Source of the DNA: a virus
DNA: 64,000 bases
Direction: 5' to 3' (one strand)
Virus record (IMG/VR): IMGVR_UViG_3300035698_006643
Location: 1 to 64,000 of that record
Below the pieces are notes generated by a model. That model was not told the origin of the DNA. It saw nothing but the letters and a program-made list of their open reading frames with translations, and did not search any database. A program made the position numbers and the translations under genes. Positions 1 through 6,785 of the stretch are shown here, piece by piece (within the stretch, counting starts at the first letter, position 1; every line of letters starts with the position of its first letter).

Positions 1-248
1 CGAAGGAACAATGGCCAACCCCCAAAGCTGCCAGTGCGGGGCCGGACCTTGCCAGTGCAACCAGACCGGGGACGGGCGGACCTTCCCTTCAGACGAAAGT
101 GGCGACTTCACAGACCCGACAGAAAACTGGCCAGTTGAATCCAGAGTGGGTCGAGTGGTTAATGGGATGGCCTGTCGGGTGGACAGACTTAAAGCCACTG
201 GCAACGGGCAGGTTCCAGCGGTGGCTCGAGTTGCATGGGAGGCACTAA
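1..248 (+). CDS. DNA (cytosine-5) methyltransferase, C-terminal end (5'-truncated by window)
   Basis: The frame beginning at base 3 is open from the window edge to a TAA at 246-248. It reads WPTPKAASAGPD, then TRPGTGGPSLQT, then LNPEWVEWLMGWPVGWTDL. This is the characteristic C-terminal end of phage Dcm-type cytosine-5 methyltransferases, which usually finish with an LNPxWVEWLMGxP motif and a short tail; here the tail is RFQRWLELHGRH. The catalytic PCQ motif and the SAM-binding part lie before the window. Such enzymes methylate phage DNA and usually protect it from host restriction. It is one of the few + strand genes here and is read towards the minus-strand array. Family assignment is firm; the target sequence is unknown. 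Confidence 0.9.
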   Translation, partial: KEQWPTPKAASAGPDLASATRPGTGGPSLQTKVATSQTRQKTGQLNPEWVEWLMGWPVGWTDLKPLATGRFQRWLELHGRH

Positions 249-302
249 TCTGGAAAGCTGTGGCATACGGTGGTTTGATTCTGAACCCCCCGCCCATTAA
301 CA

Positions 303-623
303 ATGACTAATGACCTAGCCCCAGTCCAAGTCCGAATCAAGTACACACCCTCCAAAATCATCGTCAAGTATTCTGGTACAATCCTAGATGGCTTCTTCCA
401 CCCAATGGCACAGTGCTGGTACTACCCACTCCCACAGGACTTATGGCTGGACTGTCTTCTACCAATTAGAGCCGCAGAATGGCAGTACTTGTGCCTCATT
501 AGACCTAAGAAGTCCGCTACACAGTCTGACGGTTGGTGGGAGACGGCTAATTGTGGGGTAGGAGTTCTGGGCTGGGCGATGATGCAAAAGCATGGATTCA
601 ACTGGAAGGGGCTACTGGGCTAG
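303..623 (+). CDS. Hypothetical protein, 106 aa
   Basis: I do not recognise this protein. The frame opens with ATG 54 bases after the methyltransferase stop and ends in TAG at 621-623, overlapping the 3' end of the convergent gene at 612 by 12 bases. Codon third positions favour C (ATC, GTC, TTC, TAC), as in neighbouring genes, which supports real coding. It is rich in aromatic residues (WYYPLP, WLDCLL, DGWWET) and has no obvious signal peptide or long membrane helix. No good ribosome binding site precedes the ATG, so it may be translated by coupling or start elsewhere. Confidence 0.55.
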   Translation: MTNDLAPVQVRIKYTPSKIIVKYSGTILDGFFHPMAQCWYYPLPQDLWLDCLLPIRAAEWQYLCLIRPKKSATQSDGWWETANCGVGVLGWAMMQKHGFNWKGLLG

Positions 624-1766
624 GACTTCGATGATTTGACGATTGATTTCGATAAGATAGCAAATGACTTGGGCCGACAAGCCACGGGCTTTTAGTTCCC
701 CGACAGGCAACAGGCATTTACCATCAACCTCACCTTTGTCATTTTCAGACAAATAGATGCTTGCCAACAGGTCTTTGAACCCGGCACTACGGGACTCAGC
801 CAGAATCGGCTTCCATTCTTCGATGGATTCAACCATCTGTACTTCCAACGGGTCGTCAAGACGGCTGAGAATCTTTGGCCAAATGACCGTGAAGAACCGT
901 TTGACTGACATGCTGCTTTCAAGCCTTTCTTGCCGGGGTTCATCCGACACAGCCTTCTGGACTTTAGGTGGAATCACCGCTTCTTGAATCTGACTCAAGA
1001 CGTGAGAAACGGTCAATTCTGAACCAACCCGCTTGTAGAAAGATTCCAAAGGATCCGGTTTGAAATCTTTTTTGGTCCAATTCCCCGTCTTGTTTCTTTC
1101 GTGCTCCACGTACTGGCGAATCTTGTACTTTCTCAACAACGCTATGACATCTTGCTGAACCACCCCGAAGAACTGGTCCCCAATCCGAGTTGATGGCAGC
1201 CGTTTCCTGACATACGCTTCGTACAAGAATTCTGGTGTGGCATCATCCGGGAATCGTAACGGGGAACCGAACTGAATCCCTCTGAGATACTGTCCCTGTT
1301 TAGGGATGACCACCCCATTGAGCTTCAACCATCTTTCGATGTTCTTTTCTGTTTCATCATAGAGAACCGCCAGCACACCGACAGGAGCACCTTCGTCAAG
1401 GTGTCTGTTTGCTGCGGTTTTAGTCAGACCAAACCCTGTCTGAGGACCCAAGGCTTCACCCCTTGGAACCAACTCAATACATTCACCGGCCTTCTGTCGA
1501 ACACGGCTTCGTCGAACACTTTGAGGCGGGTTGATATGACCCAAACGCCATGATTTTACCCAGTGGGACGCTGTGGTGGAACTCTTTCTTTTGTTCCCAC
1601 CCTTCCCGTAAGCCATACCAATGTCATCATATGAATGGCCAGCTTCAAGCAACTTCTTCAGGTCCTTTCTATAGACCCGAGCCCACTGACCAGCGAAGTC
1701 CCCGAAAATCGGCACCCCACAGTCAGTCATTGTCTTTGCAACACGATAGTAATGAACTGGGTCCAT
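612..1766 (-). CDS. Hypothetical protein, about 384 aa
   Basis: Function not recognised. The open frame begins at 1772, but the second ATG, at 1766, is the better start because GGGAGG lies six bases before it. The N-terminal third is basic and contains a possible helix-turn-helix (around 40-75, with DDIGMAYGKGG and TTASHWVKSWR). A second region at about 125-165 (NRHLDEGAPVGVLAVLYD, then ERWLKLNGV) resembles the short DNA-reading helices found near phage homing enzymes. A DNA-binding role is possible but is inference. It is the last minus-strand gene before the convergent + strand genes, 67 bases downstream of the endonuclease-methyltransferase fusion gene. Confidence 0.75.
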   Translation of the reverse strand: MDPVHYYRVAKTMTDCGVPIFGDFAGQWARVYRKDLKKLLEAGHSYDDIGMAYGKGGNKRKSSTTASHWVKSWRLGHINPPQSVRRSRVRQKAGECIELVPRGEALGPQTGFGLTKTAANRHLDEGAPVGVLAVLYDETEKNIERWLKLNGVVIPKQGQYLRGIQFGSPLRFPDDATPEFLYEAYVRKRLPSTRIGDQFFGVVQQDVIALLRKYKIRQYVEHERNKTGNWTKKDFKPDPLESFYKRVGSELTVSHVLSQIQEAVIPPKVQKAVSDEPRQERLESSMSVKRFFTVIWPKILSRLDDPLEVQMVESIEEWKPILAESRSAGFKDLLASIYLSENDKGEVDGKCLLPVGELKARGLSAQVICYLIEINRQIIEVLAQ

Positions 1767-1839
1767 TGTCATCCTCCCTGTCGTAGTTAATCAGCCTATT
1801 AAACTGATACAACACCAGAAGTGAGGTAGGGCCGCTAGG

Positions 1840-3771
1840 TTACTTGAATACCAGAATCGGTTCGGTTGGATTCTTACGATTGATCGTCGCTAGGGGCATC
1901 GCAAGTTGTTCAACTAAAGTCCACCCAACTGTCAATGCCGACTTGACCGTCAGTTCAACAAGAGGTGCCCCTTTGACATCAGCCACATTCAAGGCAAGAC
2001 AAGGAGCCACATCCCGAGCTTTTTCAAGGACTGGCAACAGGAAGTTAGAAATCCAGGAACCTAAGTCCGGATACTTCTGCCAAGACTGGTCTCCCCCGGC
2101 GTACTGTTCCTGTGTGAAATACGGTGGTGATGTGAAAACCAGGTCAACTTCTGGAGGACTAAACTGTTCAGCCGGACAGCAATGAATATCAACCCTATGG
2201 TCTAATCCAACTGTCCTAGCCAGATGACAATTCCCTTCCACAGTTTCTGATTCAACATCCGTTCCAATATACTGCATCCCTGACGCTAGAGCCCCTAACA
2301 GTCGGCCACCGTACCCAGAACACGGGTCCCACACCTTTCCACCAGGACTTCCGTAGCGTTCATAGATGAAATGAGCGATTGTGGGTCGAAATACTGTAGG
2401 AGTACGGCATATCAAATTCAATGCCCGCAAGACCCGATGTGGCTGAACAGGGTCACTGTACCGCAGTTGAAATCGGATAGCTTTCTCCAACCAATGGTCA
2501 GTATGCCACGCTTCAAAAGCCCCGATACCAGCAGTCTTTGAAACAGCATTATGCCGGTTGGGAAAGAATGGAGTACAGACTTTGAGTCCTAGACGCCTGT
2601 ATGGGCTGATAACCCCCCCATGAAGAGACATAGGGGCAGCTTGAACTTTCTGGATGCTGGAGCTAATCTGGGAACGGTCTGGGAAGTCTTGAACTGGAAA
2701 TGATATCAAACGTAGCTTCCCTAAAATCACTCGCACCCAGGCGTCTTGTTCAGTTCTAGGTAAAGTCTTCCAGACTTTCGAGTCATACCCATTGAGCCAG
2801 GTCATAGCCTGAACACTTGAGTCATTACTCTGGCATTTTGGCCCTCGACGATGATTCCGATTCACTCCAGCGGCTTGAAGGCGGCGACCCACTGTACTCG
2901 TACCAACTGAAGACATCGCTGCAATATCTTCAACAGAAACTCCGACCTGATACAGTTCAGCGGCTCGGTCTGGGGAAAGACGCCGAGCATTCTGATGTAC
3001 AGCCTGTCCAGGCAATCTATTCCCAGGCATTTTGTACAGCATCGACTGGACGATATAGGGTTCAACTAGGTCACGGAATACCAGACGCTGCTGGTCAAGA
3101 AAATGAATCGCCTGGTTTCCAGGTTTCCCATACACCGTAGGATTCAACCCAAGTACCTTCAATGCCGCACAAGCCCGTTTCAGACTCACAGTATCAAGCC
3201 CAAAAGTAATCCGAGGTTCGCCTGTACGGGCAACGATACTACCGTCGTCCATATACCAAACAGCCAGCATGAATGGTGTCATCAGGTCAGGCAGTGATTT
3301 TGGAAAGACCTTCTTTCGATGCGGTGCTGGATAAAACAGGTCATAGAGTGGTCTAAGCTGTGGACAAGACCTCGTTGAAAAAGTCCACCCAGAATAGGTC
3401 TTTGCCCCCCTAGTGTCTGTGTAATCGTAACTGGAACACACGAACGGTTCTAGGGCAGTTGCTTTCCACTGGCAGTACGGCTTCTGCTTCAAAGAATGGG
3501 ATTCAGTGAATCGAGCCGACTGGGCTGAAGGTGAAGACATCCCACCATCCCCCAGTAAAGACCCGGTTAGCAGTTCTTTCTGAAAGCTTGAAAGGTCAGG
3601 TAGTCTCAGGCCATTACGGCCTGTTTTACCTAAAGCTGGGATCCCCCACTTACGCCTGTAGTAGTTGACATTGCGTTGGCTTGTTCCTAAACGGATAGCG
3701 ATTTCAGATTCAGTCAGAAGTTCACTGAGGTACAACTGTTCAAGGACTTCCTGTGAAATTGGATTAGACAT
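1840..3771 (-). CDS. LAGLIDADG homing endonuclease fused to an N4/N6-type DNA methyltransferase
   Basis: A 643-residue protein with four parts. Residues 8-50 hold a helix-turn-helix (SEIAIRLGTSQRNVNYYRRK). Residues 67-250 match LAGLIDADG endonucleases of the intron/free-standing type, with LLTGSLLGDG at 67-76 and WYMDDGS at 172-178. Residues 265-310 hold a second helix-turn-helix (VEDIAAMSSVGTSTVGRRLQ). The C-terminal 220 residues are an amino-methyltransferase, with SAM motif I DPCSGYGG (482-489) and catalytic TSPPYF (547-552). There are no intein splice motifs, so the nuclease and methylase stay in one chain. The ATG at 3771 is preferred over an upstream TTG at 3801, because the TTG lies inside the promoter -10 and AGGTGGG precedes the ATG. 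It may be a mobile gene that also protects its own site. Confidence 0.85.
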   Translation of the reverse strand: MSNPISQEVLEQLYLSELLTESEIAIRLGTSQRNVNYYRRKWGIPALGKTGRNGLRLPDLSSFQKELLTGSLLGDGGMSSPSAQSARFTESHSLKQKPYCQWKATALEPFVCSSYDYTDTRGAKTYSGWTFSTRSCPQLRPLYDLFYPAPHRKKVFPKSLPDLMTPFMLAVWYMDDGSIVARTGEPRITFGLDTVSLKRACAALKVLGLNPTVYGKPGNQAIHFLDQQRLVFRDLVEPYIVQSMLYKMPGNRLPGQAVHQNARRLSPDRAAELYQVGVSVEDIAAMSSVGTSTVGRRLQAAGVNRNHRRGPKCQSNDSSVQAMTWLNGYDSKVWKTLPRTEQDAWVRVILGKLRLISFPVQDFPDRSQISSSIQKVQAAPMSLHGGVISPYRRLGLKVCTPFFPNRHNAVSKTAGIGAFEAWHTDHWLEKAIRFQLRYSDPVQPHRVLRALNLICRTPTVFRPTIAHFIYERYGSPGGKVWDPCSGYGGRLLGALASGMQYIGTDVESETVEGNCHLARTVGLDHRVDIHCCPAEQFSPPEVDLVFTSPPYFTQEQYAGGDQSWQKYPDLGSWISNFLLPVLEKARDVAPCLALNVADVKGAPLVELTVKSALTVGWTLVEQLAMPLATINRKNPTEPILVFK

Positions 3772-3800
3772 TCCACCCACCTTTTGACTTTCAGAGCACA

Positions 3801-3830
3801 ATCATACGCTCAGAAAATCAGGTGGTCAAC
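3801..3830 (-). promoter_or_regulatory. Sigma70-like promoter for the endonuclease-methyltransferase gene
   Basis: On the minus strand TTGACC (3829-3824) is followed after 17 bases by TATGAT (3806-3801), close to the sigma70 consensus with ideal spacing. It lies about 30 bases before the chosen ATG at 3771 and just downstream of the capsid-gene hairpin, so the mobile-looking gene seems to be transcribed independently of the late capsid operon. Not experimentally shown. Confidence 0.7.
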
Positions 3831-3894
3831 TATCGAGTGAAAGCAGATAGAAGAACTTGTCTAAAGACTAATTCGGGTACAAGGGGGGAAGTTT

Positions 3895-3922
3895 GGGGGT
3901 CACGACCGAAGCCGTAACCCCC
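3895..3922 (-). terminator. Strong UUCG-capped hairpin after the major capsid gene
   Basis: The minus strand reads GGGGGTTACG, then GCTTCGGT, then CGTGACCCCC. This makes a 10-bp stem extended by G-U and C-G pairs closing a UUCG tetraloop, 16 bases after the capsid stop codon. No U-tract follows (the next bases are AAACTTCC), so it may act as an mRNA 3'-end stabiliser rather than a classical intrinsic terminator. Confidence 0.6.
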
Positions 3923-3938
3923 TGAATTGATGGGGGAA

Positions 3939-4814
3939 CTAGCGGGCGACAATCATCCGAACGAGGCCACGGGGGTTGTGACACCCAATGCCCAGGTTCT
4001 CGAAAATCGAGTACCCGATGGTGCGTGCTTTGGGGTCGTCGGCACTGAGAACCGTCAATTCGGTACGAACAGGAATTCGTCCAAAATACTCGGGTTCCGT
4101 ACAGACGTACACGAACCCAGCGGGAACGAGACGACTGGTGATGATCTGTGCTCCCCAAAGGTTCCCCTGGATGCCTGTACGAAGCAGGACGGCCTGGGTT
4201 TCGGGGTCATAGATATCACGGCCCCACTTTCGCACGTCAGCATAGTCCACGGCATTCATGAAGATGCGGGCCACCCGCAGCGAATGTCGTTCGACCAATG
4301 CGAAGGCGTCTGCCATCACAGAAGGGGTCAGGGGGGCAGCGACGGGGATGTCGGGGTTGGTGCCACCGGCGATGCTGTCGAACCCGTTGACGGCCACGGC
4401 ATCCATGACAGCGAAGACTCGTTCGTCTTCGATGGCTTGAATCTGTGACTTTGCCAGGTCCTGGGCTCGCTGAAGCATGTCGTACCGACGTTCCTTCAAC
4501 TGCGTGATGGGGATTTCCGGGTTGGAAGCTGCCTCGAAGAGGGGGATAATCACTCGTCGGGACTTCTGTACCGACAGGATGTTCTCGCCTTCTTCACCGA
4601 CGATATAGGCCGTCACGTCGGGGTCCTTGTCATAGACAGGCATGGCTCCGTCAGGAAGGTCATCAACCAGGAAGGTTTTGCGCCCCACACTGGCGTAATC
4701 ACGCCGGGTCCGAAGGGGCTGAATCATGGAAGCGGCCAGCCGAGCTCGCCCGGAAGCGGTGCGCAGCATGGTGTTGATCATCTGTTGTCTTCGTGCATTT
4801 TCAGCAGCGTTCAT
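3939..4814 (-). CDS. Major capsid protein, HK97-fold type
   Basis: A 291-residue protein predicted to form the icosahedral shell. Evidence is its place next to scaffold-like, protease-like, portal and terminase genes, its length, and a C-terminal half typical of HK97-type capsid proteins: a helix (MADAFALVERHSLRVARIFM), then the YDPETQAVLLRTG loop, GNLWGAQIITSRLVPAG and a final strand-rich tail with YSIFENLGIG. A charged N-terminal helix (about 1-45) may be the segment handled during prohead maturation. The ATG is preceded by AGGGGGG at good spacing. It is 10 bases from the upstream gene, so the two are probably co-transcribed. The assignment relies on fold-like pattern and context rather than one invariant motif. 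Confidence 0.85.
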   Translation of the reverse strand: MNAAENARRQQMINTMLRTASGRARLAASMIQPLRTRRDYASVGRKTFLVDDLPDGAMPVYDKDPDVTAYIVGEEGENILSVQKSRRVIIPLFEAASNPEIPITQLKERRYDMLQRAQDLAKSQIQAIEDERVFAVMDAVAVNGFDSIAGGTNPDIPVAAPLTPSVMADAFALVERHSLRVARIFMNAVDYADVRKWGRDIYDPETQAVLLRTGIQGNLWGAQIITSRLVPAGFVYVCTEPEYFGRIPVRTELTVLSADDPKARTIGYSIFENLGIGCHNPRGLVRMIVAR

Positions 4815-4824
4815 AGTGGCCCCC

Positions 4825-5460
4825 CTAAATGCGAAGGTCTACGACAAGTTCGGGATGCGAAGCTTCCGGTGCGAACTTGACGATACCGATAACGGTGGCG
4901 TCTGCGTCAGCAAAGGAACCCTTCTGAACCTCGAAACTGTCATTGACCAGGTAGGTGAGGAAGCCGTTGACAGAGGCGTAAACCAACTGTCCAGGCTGCC
5001 AAGTCAGGTCGTCCCCAGCGACAATACCACCATCAGTGTACTGGGCTTCAGTCTCATAGAGACGAGTGCCGTAAGTACCGTTGGCGTGTACGTAGGGACC
5101 ACGATTGGATGCAACACCGGGGGTGTTTTCGTAGTTGTGACCGACTGCGTCGTTGATAAACAACCCGAGAGGTCGAATCAACGGCAGGAAGGTCCCACCT
5201 GCGCCCGAGTCGGGCCCACCGATGTAGTTGTTCCCTTCGTCTGGGCGGGAGAACGCCACGCTTCCGCTGAGAACGCCGACTTTCGTCACGCTCGCAAGCA
5301 TCGTCGCTTGGGTATTCGCCGCCAGACCTTCGGGAGGATTGGATTGGGTGAACGCATCTTCCGTCAGCTCACCGATGGTGTTGTGGATGCCCTTGTAGAG
5401 CTCCCGCAAATAGCTGTTGGATTCCGTCCATTCACCGCTGGCTTGTCCGTGCCAAGGCAT
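4825..5460 (-). CDS. Probable head decoration or minor capsid protein
   Basis: A 211-residue protein directly upstream of the major capsid gene, with a perfect GGAGG seven bases before its ATG. The sequence is rich in Gly, Thr, Asn and Asp and in beta-strand segments (TFLPLIRPLGLFINDAVG, GQLVYASVNGFLTYLV, VIGIVKFAPEASHPELVVDL), with no membrane segment or enzyme motif. Capsid-stabilising proteins are commonly encoded between scaffold and capsid genes, and a small domain that modifies the capsid surface (a segment resembling GVL-G-VA-F followed by a late beta-domain) would fit. Function is inferred from position and composition only; another structural role is possible. Confidence 0.55.
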   Translation of the reverse strand: MPWHGQASGEWTESNSYLRELYKGIHNTIGELTEDAFTQSNPPEGLAANTQATMLASVTKVGVLSGSVAFSRPDEGNNYIGGPDSGAGGTFLPLIRPLGLFINDAVGHNYENTPGVASNRGPYVHANGTYGTRLYETEAQYTDGGIVAGDDLTWQPGQLVYASVNGFLTYLVNDSFEVQKGSFADADATVIGIVKFAPEASHPELVVDLRI

Positions 5461-5505
5461 AATAGAACCTCCAGTTCAATGCCACTAAAAAATCCCGAGA
5501 GTCAG

Positions 5506-5539
5506 CCGACCTTACTGTGGCCTAGTAAGGTCGGTTTTT
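5506..5539. terminator. Long inverted repeat between scaffold-like and decoration genes
   Basis: CCGACCTTAC (5506-5515) and GTAAGGTCGG (5525-5534) form a 10-bp stem with a nine-base loop. On the + strand TTTTT follows at once, a textbook intrinsic terminator layout; on the minus strand a T6 run occurs only about 13 bases later. A second small hairpin (CCCC-AC-GGGG) adjoins it at 5540. It could stop antisense transcripts, partly attenuate late mRNA, or act as an RNA processing site. Confidence 0.6.
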
Positions 5540-5557
5540 CCCCACGGGGACAAAAAG

Positions 5558-6772
5558 CTACAGTTGCCCATTCACGTCAGGGTCTGATTTCCAGAGTCCT
5601 GACATTGCGTCGTCAGCCGAAGCCGAAGCGGTACGAACCCCACCCAAACGCTGAACACCTTCCTGGGAAGATGCCATCGTCGAATCGGGATTCAAGAGAA
5701 CATTCGCTGCCTGTGCCGCTGCCAGGTCGGGGCTGTCAAACAACCCATCAACTCCCTGGCCGTCGTCGAAATCTTCCTGGCCCTGATACTGCTGTTGCTG
5801 TTGCATCATCTGGGACATCTGGTCTTCTTCCTGGGCAAGAGCGTCCAGAGGAAAGTCTTCCTGGCCCCCGATTTCATCCTGAACCATCTGGTCCAGACCG
5901 GAGTCTTCGTCGAGGATGATGTCCTGGTCCGATTGAACCGGAGACTGTTGCTGCTGCATAATCTGGGCACGAAGGTCCTGGGCTTTGGCTTCGGTTTCGG
6001 CAAGACGGTTTTCCAGGTCGATGGAACTCGTTTTAGGGCAAGCTGGGGTTCCACCCCGAGGACCAGTACCATCAGGAACGCCCCTCACTTTCCCAGCGTC
6101 CTTACTCTTGTCGTCGTCGTCCTTCTTGTCGTCCTTCTTGTCGTCCTTCTTGTCGTCCTTCTTGTCGTCCTTCTTGCCCTTGCCCTCTTCCTTCTCTTTC
6201 TTGGCGTCGATCTTTTCCTGGATGAAGTCAGGCATCTTGCCAGCATCTTTGGAGTCCTGGTCCTGGTCGTCCGAAGCTTCCTGGCTCTGGTCGTCCTGGT
6301 CCTGGTCGTCGCCGGCCTGCATACTCTTCCAAGCTTCCGACCGGTGCTGTTGCATCGAAGCGGAGAATTCCATCAGAGCCTTGTCGTCCACATCCATCAT
6401 AGCAAAAGCAATGCGTTCAACGGCTTCTTCAGGAGCCGCATTCCCCAGGCACGCACTGACGATACGAGTTGCTTCCAGAGCCTTCCGGTTGAAGTACTCT
6501 GAGGCCACCCTACGATCTTCAGTTGAAGCCGTGGATCCCTTCTCGCCCCAGTTTGCACCAGGGAAAGTGTCTGAACGCATCTCAGGGAATCCTTCCAGCG
6601 GGGCGTCCATGTAGCCTTCGCCCGGGTCTTTCCAGCGTTCGTCAGTGTTGACATCTTCCTTAAATTCAGACGGCCCGCCGATCATATAATCAGCGACTGG
6701 TACTTCTGTGCTGCTGTCCCCCGGAATGGCGGGAGCGTCTGCCTTCCGATCCCATGTGCTTCGCTTTCGCAT
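5558..6772 (-). CDS. Scaffold-like acidic head assembly protein with KKDD repeats
   Basis: A 404-residue, highly charged, Gln- and Asp-rich protein between the probable protease and the capsid genes, where prohead core or scaffold proteins usually lie. The middle holds a run of KKDD repeats (encoded at 6116-6175) and long DQDQDD and EEKGKKDD tracts. The C-terminal third is Gln-rich (QMMQQQQQYQGQ), with helices likely to form coiled coils. The start was set at the ATG at 6772 because AGGAGG lies nine bases before it; an earlier ATG at 6802 overlaps the previous gene and lacks a site. Low-complexity composition fits a protein that is removed or degraded during maturation. The scaffold role is inference from position and composition. 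Confidence 0.6.
   Translation of the reverse strand: MRKRSTWDRKADAPAIPGDSSTEVPVADYMIGGPSEFKEDVNTDERWKDPGEGYMDAPLEGFPEMRSDTFPGANWGEKGSTASTEDRRVASEYFNRKALEATRIVSACLGNAAPEEAVERIAFAMMDVDDKALMEFSASMQQHRSEAWKSMQAGDDQDQDDQSQEASDDQDQDSKDAGKMPDFIQEKIDAKKEKEEGKGKKDDKKDDKKDDKKDDKKDDDDKSKDAGKVRGVPDGTGPRGGTPACPKTSSIDLENRLAETEAKAQDLRAQIMQQQQSPVQSDQDIILDEDSGLDQMVQDEIGGQEDFPLDALAQEEDQMSQMMQQQQQYQGQEDFDDGQGVDGLFDSPDLAAAQAANVLLNPDSTMASSQEGVQRLGGVRTASASADDAMSGLWKSDPDVNGQL
6116..6175 (-). repeat. Five tandem 12-bp repeats inside the scaffold-like gene
   Basis: GTCGTCCTTCTT is repeated five times without a change on the + strand, coding (Lys-Lys-Asp-Asp)5 on the minus strand. Exact nucleotide identity of all copies suggests recent slippage expansion, so copy number may vary between relatives. 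Confidence 0.9.
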
Positions 6773-6785
6773 GACGAATCTCCTC

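Noticed and set aside
11-310. + strand frame of 99 codons with an ATG and good-looking ribosome site
   Set aside because: It is a shadow of the cytosine methyltransferase end, whose true frame is one base away and reads LNPEWVEWLMGWP with a natural stop at 248.
1840-3771. Intein reading of the LAGLIDADG region in the methyltransferase
   Set aside because: No Cys/Ser start block, no GGHP-like block B and no HN ending are present, so it is a domain fusion rather than an intein.
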